DNA of 64,000 nt, taken from assembly GCA_963813375.1 (NCBI GenBank), contig CAWEYT010000023.1:62001-126000 (forward strand), read 5' to 3'. Of the stretch, positions 19,079 to 28,544 are shown in pieces (position 1 is the stretch's first letter; every line of letters starts with the position of its first letter). The position numbers and the translations under genes were made by a program. Source of the DNA: DASTFY01 sp963813375. Its GTDB lineage: Bacteria; Actinomycetota; Acidimicrobiia; Acidimicrobiales; Ilumatobacteraceae. Below the pieces are notes generated by a model. The model had not been told where the DNA came from. It did not search any database and worked only from the letters and a program-made list of their open reading frames with translations.

Positions 19079-19372
19079 GTGAGTACCGAGGACCTCGAGA
19101 ACTACGAGGCCGAGCGGGAGCTGCAGCTGGCGCAGGAGTACCAGGACGTGTCGGGCCTGTTCCGGTACGCCGTGGAGACCGAGCGCCGGTTCTACCTGGC
19201 CAACGAGGTGAGCGTGCGGGTGGTCGACGAGGGCCCGCGACCGCTGGTGGAGCTGGAGCTCAAGGACGCCTGGGTCTGGGACATGTACCGCCGCAGCCGG
19301 TTCGTCCCCACGGTGAAGGTGCTGAGCTTCAAGGACGTCAACGTCGAGGAGCTCCCGAAGCAGGAGCTTTGA
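19079..19372 (+). CDS. DUF2469 family protein
   Basis: 97 residues starting at GTG 19079. STEDLENYEAERELQLAQEY, VVETERRFYLANEV and DAWVWDMYRRSRFVPTVKVLSFKDVNVEEL match the actinobacterial DUF2469 family almost end to end. Its place between rplS and yraN is conserved in actinobacteria, although lepB and rnhB, often found in between, are absent here. Function unknown. Confidence 0.93.
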   Translation: MSTEDLENYEAERELQLAQEYQDVSGLFRYAVETERRFYLANEVSVRVVDEGPRPLVELELKDAWVWDMYRRSRFVPTVKVLSFKDVNVEELPKQEL

Positions 19373-19418
19373 CCTGACGGCCGGGCGGCGGGCCACCGGC
19401 GCGTGGGGCGAAGAGCAG

Positions 19419-19721
19419 GTGGCGCGCTGGTACGAGGACCGCGGCTACGAGGTGCTGGCCCGCAACTGGCGGGTCCGCGAAGGCGAGCTCGACCTCGTCG
19501 TGGCGCGGGACGACGTGGTGGCCTTCTGCGAGGTGAAGAGCCGGTCCAGCGACGCCTTCGGGCAGCCCTTCGAGGCGGTGACCCCGGCCAAGCAGGCCCG
19601 CCTGCGCCGCCTCGCGGTCCGCTGGCTGGCTGCGGACGGCCGGTCCTGGCGCGTCGTGCGCTTCGACGTGGCCAGCGTGGTGCGGGGCCGCGTCGCCGGT
19701 GTCATCGAGTCCGCGTTCTGA
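19419..19721 (+). CDS. YraN/UPF0102 family nuclease-fold protein
   Basis: Restriction-endonuclease-like fold with ARNWRVREGELDLVVARDD and CEVKSRSS (the E-D-ExK arrangement of this family). GTG 19419 is the only canonical start, but the same frame upstream encodes LTAGRRATGAWGEEQ, which includes the conserved G-x-x-GE block, back to CTG 19374 just after the DUF2469 stop. The true start is probably that CTG, or one lost to an indel. The role is unproven; the genomic place suggests a housekeeping DNA function. Confidence 0.87.
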   Translation: MARWYEDRGYEVLARNWRVREGELDLVVARDDVVAFCEVKSRSSDAFGQPFEAVTPAKQARLRRLAVRWLAADGRSWRVVRFDVASVVRGRVAGVIESAF

Positions 19722-19911
19722 CCTTCCGGTGCCAGCATGCCCGGTGCCAGTGCCGCCGGAGGTCGGGGGCGCGGCGGGGGATGACCACGAGGTGGCCGGT
19801 CCCGGCGGCGATGTCATGGTGGCAGCCTGGGCAGACGTAGTGCTTGGCCGCCTGGTACGGGTGCATGGTGCGCACCTCGACGTCCTCGAGGTCGGCGGCG
19901 AAGCCCGTCAC
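19702..19911 (-). CDS. small zinc-finger-like conserved protein
   Basis: 69 residues from GTG 19911. The core YVCPGCHHDIAAGTGHLVVIP...RRHWHRACW has a CxxC pair plus His/Cys ligands that probably bind one zinc. I know similar small proteins from actinobacteria, sometimes misannotated as ATP/GTP-binding; the function is unknown. Its 3' end overlaps the yraN end by 20 nt on the opposite strand. Seven nt upstream is the 36-residue membrane protein on the same strand. Confidence 0.8.
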   Translation of the reverse strand: MTGFAADLEDVEVRTMHPYQAAKHYVCPGCHHDIAAGTGHLVVIPRRAPDLRRHWHRACWHRKVRTRTR

Positions 19912-19918
19912 CGGGGTC

Positions 19919-20029
19919 TCACCCGAGGAACGCCCAGAGCAGCAAGGCGAGGGCCACCGCGAGGCCGGCGACCACGAACACGATGTCCGACGGGCGGCGT
20001 CGCTGCGGGCGGTAGGGATTGAGGCCCAT
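19919..20029 (-). CDS. 36-residue single-pass membrane protein
   Basis: ATG 20029 gives MGLNPYRPQRRRPSDIVFVV followed by one hydrophobic helix ending LLLWAFLG. The NPYR-x-x-RR-x-x-D start and WAF-G end resemble a small actinobacterial protein family. A CATAAT -10 box lies 7 nt upstream, so the mRNA is leaderless. It is divergent from the enoyl-CoA hydratase gene and probably co-transcribed with the downstream zinc-finger protein. Function unknown. Confidence 0.72.
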   Translation of the reverse strand: MGLNPYRPQRRRPSDIVFVVAGLAVALALLLWAFLG

Positions 20030-20036
20030 CGCGGTG

Positions 20037-20042
20037 ATTATG
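20037..20042 (-). promoter_or_regulatory. -10 box (CATAAT) of a bidirectional promoter, minus-strand side
   Basis: CATAAT on the minus strand ends 7 nt before ATG 20029 and shares four bases with the plus-strand -10 box at 20039-20044. Confidence 0.5.
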
Positions 20043-20044
20043 GT
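20039..20044 (+). promoter_or_regulatory. -10 box (TATGGT) of a bidirectional promoter, plus-strand side
   Basis: TATGGT ends 7 nt before ATG 20052 and implies a leaderless enoyl-CoA hydratase mRNA. Confidence 0.5.
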
Positions 20045-20051
20045 CGGTCCC

Positions 20052-20831
20052 ATGGAGACCATCAGGGTCACGAGGGCGTCCGGTGTCGTCACCATCACCC
20101 TCGACCGTCCGGAGAAGAAGAACGCCATCAACCTCCTCATGTGGGACGAGCTGCTGGCCACCCTGCGTGAGATCTCGGGCAGCGGTGAGGACCGCGTGGT
20201 CGTCGTCACCGGGGCGGGTGGAGCGTTCTGCTCCGGTGCCGACCTGTCCGGCGGCGGGGGCGACCTCGTCGGCCACCGGCACCAGCTGGCGTCCATGCGC
20301 CACGTCGGGGACGTGGCCCTCGCCCTCCACCGGCTGCCGCAACCGACCATCGCCAAGGTCGGGGGAGTGGCGGCCGGGGCCGGGGCCAACATGGCCCTCG
20401 GGTGCGACCTCATCGTCGCGTCGGACGACGCCCGGTTCACGGAGATCTTCGCCCGCCGTGGCCTCACCATCGACTTCGGCGGATCCTGGCTGCTGCCCCG
20501 TCTGATCGGGCTCCACAAGGCCAAGGAGCTGGCCTTCTTCGCCGACATCATCTCGGCCAAGGAGGCCGAGGCCTTCGGTCTCGTCAACCGGGTCGTTCCC
20601 GCGGGGGAGCTCGACGCGTTCGTGGACGACTGGGCGGCCAAGCTGGCCGCGGGACCGCCCATCGCGCTGGCGCAGACCAAGCGCCTGCTGAACAACGCCA
20701 TGGCCGTGACCCTCGAGGAAGCCCTCGACGACGAGGGGGCGGCCCAGACCGTCAACTTCAGCACCCGGGACACCGCGGAGGCCATGTCGGCCTTCCTGGA
20801 GAAGCGGGACCCGCGCTTCGAAGGCCGCTGA
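20052..20831 (+). CDS. enoyl-CoA hydratase/isomerase family protein
   Basis: 259-residue crotonase-fold enzyme acting on acyl-CoA thioesters. The oxyanion-hole segments are GAFCSGADLSG and VAAGAGANMALGCDLIVASDDARF, followed by IDFGGSWLLPRLIG. One catalytic glutamate is in the FTEIFARRGL region. ATG 20052 is selected by the -10 box 7 nt upstream; the open frame extends to 20019 without similarity. It is a beta-oxidation or related CoA enzyme; the exact substrate is unknown. Confidence 0.9.
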   Translation: METIRVTRASGVVTITLDRPEKKNAINLLMWDELLATLREISGSGEDRVVVVTGAGGAFCSGADLSGGGGDLVGHRHQLASMRHVGDVALALHRLPQPTIAKVGGVAAGAGANMALGCDLIVASDDARFTEIFARRGLTIDFGGSWLLPRLIGLHKAKELAFFADIISAKEAEAFGLVNRVVPAGELDAFVDDWAAKLAAGPPIALAQTKRLLNNAMAVTLEEALDDEGAAQTVNFSTRDTAEAMSAFLEKRDPRFEGR

Positions 20832-20903
20832 GGCGTCGCGGCGGGTCGCGCGCGCTCCGGTCGCGGCGCCGGGGCATGACAGGGCCGTGCGCCGCCCCAC
20901 GAC

Positions 20904-20909
20904 TACGGT
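20904..20909 (+). promoter_or_regulatory. -10 box (TACGGT) before the Pro-rich membrane protein gene
   Basis: TACGGT ends 6 nt before GTG 20916, again with no room for a ribosome-binding site. Confidence 0.4.
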
Positions 20910-20915
20910 GAGCGC

Positions 20916-21635
20916 GTGATCGGTGCGGGTCGAACGCGTGCGTGGGTCGCGGCTGCCGTGGCAGCAGGGCTCGCCGGCGTGGTCGCCTCGCTGTCGGGTG
21001 CCCTCGGCACCGCCGGCGCGCAGGAGCCGCCGCCGACCGTGCCCGCCGTCCCACCCGCCGTCGATCCGGCAGCCACCGCTCCTCCCACGGCGCCCCCGCC
21101 GTCCCAGGTGCTGCCGACCACCTCCACCCTGCCCCTGAACTGCACCGAGATCCCGCCGCCGTACGTCGTCTTCGTGGGTCGCATCACGGCGTATCAGGTG
21201 CCCACCTTCCGCTTCAACGTCGACCGCGTCGTGTCCGGCACCTGGGCCGGCCCCCTCATCGACGTCGACTTCGTCGACGACGCCGGGTTCATGCGGATCG
21301 GGCCCACCTACCTCGTCGCCGCGCAGGTCGATCCGGACACCGGCAAGCTCTACTCGAAGCTGCGGACCTCCTTCCGGACGCAGCCCGGCCCCGGCACCTG
21401 CCCCGGCGACGATCCGATCATCACCCGCTTGGCCGACGGGACGCCGGTCAACACCGGCTTGCTCTCAGGGATGTCGGGACGGTGGAACAAGGTGCTGCTC
21501 GCGTTCCTCGTGCCATCGGTCGCCGTCATGGCCGCATTCGTGCTGATCGTCTCGCTCAAGCACCTCGTGGCCAAGGTGCTGCGCACCGAGCCGCTGTCCG
21601 GCCGGCGTTACTCCGGCGGATCCGGAACCACGTAG
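20916..21635 (+). CDS. secreted/membrane protein of unknown function
   Basis: 239 residues. An N-terminal signal-like helix (AWVAAAVAAGLAGVVASLSG) is followed by a Pro/Ala/Thr-rich stretch (about 36-70), then an extracellular domain with two or more cysteines (NCTEIPPPYVVFVGRI, GPGTCPGDDP) and a C-terminal membrane helix (VLLAFLVPSVAVMAAFVLIV) with a basic tail. The order resembles a small extracytoplasmic OB-like domain held to the membrane, but I do not recognise the family. Its last 28 nt overlap the addA end on the other strand. Confidence 0.75.
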   Translation: MIGAGRTRAWVAAAVAAGLAGVVASLSGALGTAGAQEPPPTVPAVPPAVDPAATAPPTAPPPSQVLPTTSTLPLNCTEIPPPYVVFVGRITAYQVPTFRFNVDRVVSGTWAGPLIDVDFVDDAGFMRIGPTYLVAAQVDPDTGKLYSKLRTSFRTQPGPGTCPGDDPIITRLADGTPVNTGLLSGMSGRWNKVLLAFLVPSVAVMAAFVLIVSLKHLVAKVLRTEPLSGRRYSGGSGTT

Positions 21636-24600
21636 CCGTCCGGGTCGAACAACCGGCCTGCGCTCGGGGCCGGCGGTGGCAGGGCCGGTGGTGGCGGGGC
21701 GGGACCAAGCATGGCCTGCACCTCGCTCATCGCCGCCCGGAGATCGTCGATCCCCACCTCCTGCCCGCCCGCCGGTGCGCACAGCACGAGGAGCGCGGCG
21801 ACGACCGGCTCGCCCGTGGCCCTCTCCACGGCCACCGCGTAGGCGGCCAGCTGGCGCCGGTACGCGGCCAGCTTCTCGGCCGGAAGCGGCGCCGCCGCCG
21901 GTCGTCACGATGCGGTCCGTCTTGTGGTCCACGACGACCAGGCCGTCGGACCGCCGGTAGAGCAGGTCGATGTAGCCCTCGAGCACGGTGTCCCCGAAGG
22001 GAACCCCGACGTACACCTCCCGCCAGTGCGGCGCGCCGGCCGCCTCGGCCACGCACGGCGCGGCCAGCGCGGATCGTGCGAGGCGGGCGATTCGCTCCCA
22101 CTCGTCCTCGATGCCCTCGGCCGCCGCCTGCGCGCGGGCCAGCGCCTCGAGCCCGTCGCCGGTGGCGAGATCGACCACCTGCAGGACCCCGTGCACGGCC
22201 CGGCCGATCGCCGTGCCGTAGCGGCCGCGGCGCCACGCCGGCAGGTCGAGGTCGACGGGACGCTTGGCCAGCCCCGGCTCGACGTCGTCGGGCTCCGGCG
22301 CGCCGGCCAGCTCCGCGAACCGATCGTCGTCGCCGTCGACCATGACGTCCACCGCGTCGGCCGCGGCCGATCCCAGCGCCTCCGCCGCCAGTCTGGTGGC
22401 CGAGACCGACCGGGGGAGCCGAGCGGTCGCGATCAGCTCGGCTCGCGCCGCACGCCAGGCCGCCAGGTCGCTCACCGCCGGCGCAGGCGGCGCGGTGGCG
22501 GCGACCGCCGCGGGTGGGGGCGGGGCCTCGGCGACCGGAGGCAGGAGGACCTGGCTTCCCGCGAGCGCCTCCTGCTGGTCCGGCGGGACCAGGCACGGAG
22601 CGAGCAGCTGCGCGCCGGTGTACCGCCGTCGCTCCGTCTTGGCGGGCTCCACGCGGTGGACCGACACCGCGAGGTGGTCCCGGGCGCGGGTGCAGGCCAC
22701 GTAGAGGAGGCGGATGCGCTCGTGCTGGTCCATCTGCTCGTCGATGGCCCGCGTGGCGTCGAAGCCCTGCTGCTCCAGCCCCGCCCGCAGCCGCAGCCTC
22801 TGGCCGTGGGGACCGAAGGCGACCTGCACGCCGCGTTGGCGGCTGCCCCCCAGACTGTTGAAACCGCACACAATCGTGATCGGGAACTCCAGGCCCTTGG
22901 CGCCGTGGACGGTCAGCACCCGGACCGCATCCTCGACGTCGGCGACTTCGCGACCGTCGGCCTCGTCGCGGTCGTGGCCGGCGACGCTCTCGTCGTCGAG
23001 CACGGCCTCGGCCACGCGGCCGGTGAGGCCGGTCTGGCGCTTGGTCCAGTCGAGGTAGTCGCGCAGGAACCGGCCTCCGGCGTCACTCCAGGCCCGAGCC
23101 TGCTCGATCACGAACCGCACCCGGTGCCAGGCGTCGAGCGGTGACGAGCCGGCCAACGCCGTCTCCAGCACCCGCCGGTCCCGCACCAGCCCGTCGAGCT
23201 GCTCGCTGGGCGTGCGCCACGACCGGGCTTCGATCCGAGCCCCGAGGTCGGCGAGGCCGTCCCACACCGGATCGTCCCCGTCGAGCCGCTCGGGCCGGGG
23301 GGCCAGGGCGCTCCACGTCCCGCCCCGCTGGCGACGCCAGCGGTAGAGGTCGACATCGCTGCAGCCGTAGAGCGGGCTGCGCAGGACGCTCACCACCGCG
23401 AGGTCGTCCGTGGGGTCGTCGATCACCCTGAGCGCCAGGAGGAGGGTCCGCACCTCGTCCGCCGCGTAGACGAGGGAGCCCGTGTCGAGCCGGTACGGGA
23501 TGCCGGCCTCCCGCAGCGCCGTCTCGAGGTGGCCGAGCACCGTCCGGGCGGGGATGAGGATGGCGATGTCCCGTCGCCGGGCCGGCACCGGGGGAGCCCC
23601 GCCGGGTGGCCGTACCTCCCAGCCCTCCTGCACGATGCGATCGATGAGCGCGGCCACCTCGACCGCCTCGGCCTGCCGCACGGCGCCGACCAGCGTCTTC
23701 GGAGGGTGGGCTTCGGCCCCCAGGACCGTCACGGGCGACCCCACCAGCTCGGTCGTCGGTCGGGCCGACAGCGCCTCGAAATCCGGTTGGGCCTGGCTCC
23801 CGTCGTCGGCCTCGGTGTGGGTGATGAGCTGCCCGAAGACGTGGTTGATCCAATCGATGAGGGGCGGGGTGGAGCGGAAGTTGCTGGTGAGGGAGACCGG
23901 TTCGGCGGCGACGAGGTCCGGGGTGCGGAGGAACAGGTCGATGTCGGCCCGCCGGAAGCGGTACAGGGACTGCTTGGGGTCGCCGACGAAGAAGAGCTGG
24001 CCCGGGCGTGGGGGCCCGTCGTCGCTCGCCTCGGGAGGCACGGCGATGGCGCGGACGATGTCGAGCTGGAGGGGATCGGTGTCCTGGTACTCGTCGAGCA
24101 GGAGAGCCTGGTAGCGCTGCGCCAGCTCGCTCCGGACCCGCAGGCCGTGGACCGGATCCCGGACGACGGCCCGGCACAGCACCAAGAGGTCGTGGAAGGT
24201 CAGCCGGCCGGACCGGCGGCGGGCCTCGGCCTCGTGAAGCGTGAAGCGAGCCAGCTCGTCGCCCAGGCGGGCGAGGATCGGCTCGACGAGCCGATCGCGG
24301 ACCGACGCGAGGACGCTGCCCTCCTGCTTGTGGCTGACCAGTCCCTTGAGGGCGTCCCGGGCCACCTTGGGGGAGCCGTAGACCGTGCTGCTCCAGGCGT
24401 TCCCGCCCAACCGGCCGGGGTCGGGTCGCTCGCCGTGCTGCACGAGCTCCAGCAGGTCGAGCTCGTCGCAGCCGTCGCGGACGGCCTCGTCGAGCGTCTC
24501 GAGCCAGGGGGGCAGCCACTCCTGCACGTAGGCGGCCAGGCTGTCGCCGGGGCCGACGTCCCGGCAGCTCGCCAGCAGCTCACGGCCGGCGATCAGCACG

Positions 24601-25273
24601 GGGGCCAGGTCGAGTGGTGGGGGCTCGGGGATCGGCTGGTCCGACGACCCGGACGAGGTCCCAGTTGTCGTCGAAGCGCTCGGCCACGCCGCGCAGCTGC
24701 TCCGGGGTGATGTCGAGCTCCAGGGCCAGCGTCAGGGTGCGCTCGAGATCGGGCCGGTTGATCAGCTCGGCGTAGAAGGCCTGGAAGCGCTCCTCGAAGT
24801 CGATGTCGGACGCGATCTCGTCGAGTACGGCGACGGCCGGGGGGAGGCCCGCTTCGACCGGGTAGGCGGTCAGGATCCGCTGCGCGAACGCGTGGAGCGT
24901 GCAGAGCGCGGCCTGGTCGAGCTGGTCGAGGGCGCGGCGGCAGCGGCCGGCGGTGTCGTCGGCGGTGTCGGGGCCGGTGCCGGCCGCCCGGAGTTGGAGC
25001 GCCGTGCGCACCCGCTGGCGCAGCTCGTCGGCCGCCTTGTCCGTGAAGGTGATGGCGGCGATGGACTCCATCGGCGTACCGGCCAGGACGAGGGCCACGA
25101 CCCGCTCGACGAGCTGCGTCGTCTTGCCCGAGCCGGCGCCCGCGGCCACGAACAGGGTGGTGCCGAGGTCGGTGGCGATGCGGCGCCGAGCGTCGTCGTC
25201 GGCCAGCGGACCGTCCGCCGGCGGCCCGCCGGGCAGGTCGCCCGTGTCGCCCGCGTCGTCGTCCAGTGTTCAC
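21608..25273 (-). CDS. addA: AddA-type UvrD helicase/nuclease (three frameshifts)
   Basis: About 1,200-residue subunit of a RecBCD-like double-strand-break end-processing complex. Helicase motifs are VAAGAGSGKTTQLVERV (Walker A), AITFTDKAADELRQRV, LLDEYQDTDPLQ, GDPKQSLYRFRRAD, TVHGAKGLEFP and LLYVACTRARDHLAV. A RecB-like nuclease core VVVDHKTDR follows near the C-terminus. The frame breaks near 21895, 24640 and 25262, each by one base. With the last corrected, GTG 25273 starts the protein and overlaps the addB stop (GTGA). The end after 21895 is VAVERATGEPVVAALLVLCAP to DPDGYVVPDPPE. Confidence 0.88.
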
Positions 25274-28200
25274 GGGACCAGGGCCAGGTACGGCGCGAGG
25301 GCGGGATCGTCCTGCTTGTGCCGCCACTGGCTCCACAGGGTCGCGGTGTCGGCGCCGTCGGGGTCGCAGTACGCGCAGCGGGCCCAGCGCCACGGGTCGG
25401 GCGGGTCCGGATGAGCGACGAAGAGGCCCGCGGCGATGGCGCCGTTGATGGCCCCCAGCACCTCGCCCAGCCGGTCGAGCAGGTGCTCGTCCAGGGTGAC
25501 GGCCTGACGGGACCGACCGGCCTGCTGGTGGTCGAGGTACCAGTACTCGGCCACGATCTCCACCCCCTCCAGGCCGAGCTGCCGCGACGCCGCCAGGCCA
25601 TAGACCGGGAGCTGCAACCGGCGCCCGCCGAGCAGCGGGTCCTCCTTCTCACCCGCCTCACTTCGGCGCCGCCCGGTCTTGTAGTCGATGACGGCCACTC
25701 GCCCAGGACCGACGTCGACGCGGTCGACCTGGCCGGCCAGGGCCAGCAGCTCGCCGCTGGGCAGGGTGAGCTCGACCAGGGTGTCCCGGCCGAACGACAG
25801 CTCGGCGACCCTCGGGGTGACCCCGAGCTCCGTGCGAGCCAGGAGATCCGTGGTCAGGAAGCCGGCCAGACGGCGACGCAGCTGGCGCTGCTCGCGCTGC
25901 CAATGCAGCGAGACGCCGACGATGCCGCGGAGCTCGGCCGCCCGGCACTGCGCGTCCAACTCCGCCAGCAGCGCGGCGTGGAACGACTCGGACCATGGTT
26001 CGCCCGGTCCGGGCACGTCGCCGCGGGCGACGGTGGCCGTGACCACCGCCTCCAGCACCGCATGGACCAGCACGCCCCGGTCACTGGGTCGCAGGCTCAA
26101 CAGGTCGTCGAGCCGGTCAGGCTCCCGCACCCCGAGCACAGAGCGGACGAAGTAGGCGTACGGGCAGCGGGCCCAGGCCTCCAGTGTGGTCGGCGAGGTG
26201 GGCCGGCGGGGGCTCAGGTCGACCCCTTCGGACGCCAGCTCGGCCAGGTTGCCGTCGTAGGGAGTGAAGCGGTCGCTGGCGCGGGCCCGGACGAGGGTGA
26301 GGGCATGGCGAAGCGGACCGTCGCTCGCGGCCAGGGGGTGGGCCTCGAGGGGGGAGCCGGTGCGCCAGACCGCGGCGAGCTCCGCGACCGTTGCCTCCTG
26401 CTCCGAGCCGGGCGGGCCGGTGGCCGTCGACCCCGGCCCTCCGGTCGCCGAGCCGAGGCCGTCGAGGAAGGAGCGGTGACGGACCGAGCGGGCCGGCGGG
26501 CCTTCGCCGCGCAGGTCGGCCAGCCAGCGGGACGGCGGGTGCGCCCGCCCGGTGCGCAGCTCCGCTGCGGGCCGGCTGGCCACGACGGTCGTGCGGGCGG
26601 CTGCCGCGACGGCGAGGAGTTGGTGGTGGAGCAAGGCCCGCCGGTCCGCCGCGGTGCGCAGCGCCCCGGCGGTACGGCGACGGCTGGCCTCCGAGAGGAG
26701 TGGATCGTCGGTCAGGACGCCGGGCAGGCCGCCCTCGACGAGCCCCAGCACGATGACCAGGTCGGTGTCGATCCCCACCGCCAGGGGAATGGGCCCGACG
26801 AACAACCCTTCGCCGAGACGCCCGACGGTGCGCAGGCCGTCCGACAGCTCCGCGTCCACGGCGGCCCGCAGGACGGCACGGTCGACGGCCGGTCGCGTCC
26901 CGGCACCGTCGACCGCAGGTCGCGGAGCGGCACCGTCGACCGCAGGTCGCGTCCGCACCGCGACCGCAGGTCGCGACGGCCCGTCGCGTCCGGATCCATC
27001 CCGCCGGCCGTGGCCACGGCGTCGAGCCGCGCCAGGCGGGCCAGCACCCGTTCGACGTCCTCCGCCGCCCGCATCTCGTCGGGTGGCCAGGCAGATCGTC
27101 GCGACGGCGGACCCAGGACGTGGTCCAGCAACGTCCGGCACCAGGCGGCGTAGGCCGACCACGTCCGGCTGGTCGGCGGCTCGAGGAGGTCCGCGAGCGT
27201 CGCCACGAACTGGGCCAGCTCCTCGGCCCGCTCCGCTCGCTCCTCCCGCCAGTCCGCCCGCAGCTCCGGGATCCTCGCCGCGCGGGGCCGGGACGGCGCG
27301 GTCGCGCTCGAACGCGGCGAGCGCGGCGAGGCGGTGCTCCCACTGGTCACGCCCGGCGACGACGCCGGCCTCGCGGGCCAGCCGCTCCCATGAGGTCACC
27401 GGCCGGCCGGACGTCGGCGGTGCCGAGGCCAGCAGCGCGAACACGTCCCGGCGGCGCAGCACCGGGAGGTCGGCGTCCAGCAGGGCCAGCAGCGTGCGGC
27501 CGGCGACCCGCTCGGCCAGCGGCACGTCCGTCACCCCGTTCCAGGGGAGGCGAGCGGCCTCCAGGTGCTCGACCAGCAGGCGGCCGTACACCGCGCCGGG
27601 CGCGTGGACCACGGCGACCCGCTCCAGCGGGACGCCTTCTTCTGCGGCGCGCAGCACCCTGCGCATGGCGGCCCGGACCTCGTCGTCCTCGTCGGCGGCG
27701 ACGACCAGCTCGAAGCCGGGCCGTGAGCGTGCGACCGGCTCCGCGGTCAGCGACCGCTGGTGCGGGCGCGCCCCAACCGGTCCGCGATCCGATCGCGGGG
27801 GCCGCCTGCCGTGCCGGTGTCGCCGAGCAGGACCGTGACCTGCCCATGCTCGGCCAGGGCTCGCAGCAGCCGGGCGCCGTGGCCGGTCACGTCCTGGGGC
27901 AGGAAGACCAGGAGCGGTCCGAGCTCCGCCGCCGCCGGTCCGGCCGCTGCGGCCGCCGCCACCATCAGGTCCGTCTCGTCGAACCACTGCCCGCTCAGTC
28001 GGGCGGTGACGCGGGCGTCGATGGCCAGCACCGCGGCCGCCCGTGCGTCCTGACCGAGACGGTCCCGATCCTGCGGGTCGAGATCGCGCAGCTCGCGGTG
28101 GGCGCGGCGCAGCGCCTCCACCGTCGACGGCTGCTCGGCCACCGGTCGGAACAGACCAGGTTCCTCGGCCAGTGCCGCCCTGACTGCCGTCGACACGACT

Positions 28201-28463
28201 GGCGAGGAGACCGGGACCCGCCCCGACCGGGCCAGGGCCGGCCCGGCCAGCAGCTCCGCCAGCCGGTACAGCGTGACCACCGTGAGTCCGGCCACGCCGC
28301 CCCGCCGCGCCAGTGCCCGCCGGGCGGCCACGCCCGCGTAGTTCGAGGGGACGACGACGGTCACCGGCCGGAGGGGCTCGCCCGCCTTGGCCCGCGCCAC
28401 GCCCTCCGCCAGGGCGTCCACGGCGGCCGCGCCGTAGGGAACGCTGACGAGCTCGAGGGCCAT
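25270..28463 (-). CDS. addB: AddB-type PD-(D/E)XK nuclease subunit (three frameshifts)
   Basis: About 1,060-residue partner of AddA. It begins at ATG 28463 (MALELVSVPYGAAAVDAL), runs as an inactivated helicase-like body, and ends in a nuclease domain with VAVIDYKTGRR. Cysteines in EAWARCPYAYFV and RWARCAYCDPD match three of the four iron-sulfur ligands of AddB; the expected last cysteine after CAYC is not seen. Frames break near 27765, 27285 and 26960, the last inside a 27-nt tandem repeat. TGA 25270-25272 overlaps the addA start. A leaderless promoter (28472) serves addB-addA. Confidence 0.86.
26881..26985. repeat. 27-nt tandem repeat inside addB
   Basis: Units start GTCGAC at 26881, 26908 and 26935, with a degenerate fourth at 26960; two are 27 nt and the third is 25 nt. 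In the addB frame they encode 9-residue units of the type RPAVDGAGT. The short unit coincides with the change of reading frame, so the copy number or unit length may vary, or may be misassembled. Confidence 0.7.
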
Positions 28464-28471
28464 GAGGTTCG

Positions 28472-28477
28472 ATGGTA
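28472..28477 (-). promoter_or_regulatory. -10 box (TACCAT) for addB-addA
   Basis: On the minus strand TACCAT ends 8 nt before ATG 28463, in the 81-nt gap after rpe. Confidence 0.5.
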
Positions 28478-28544
28478 CGCAGGGGGTGGAGCGGGGAAGC
28501 CCCGTTCCGGCCGTCGACGATCCTGCGCCGTCGTGCCTGGCGGC

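Noticed and set aside
26881..26985. CRISPR-like repeat array
   Set aside because: Units are adjacent with no spacers, lie in the addB coding frame, and encode a 9-residue peptide repeat.
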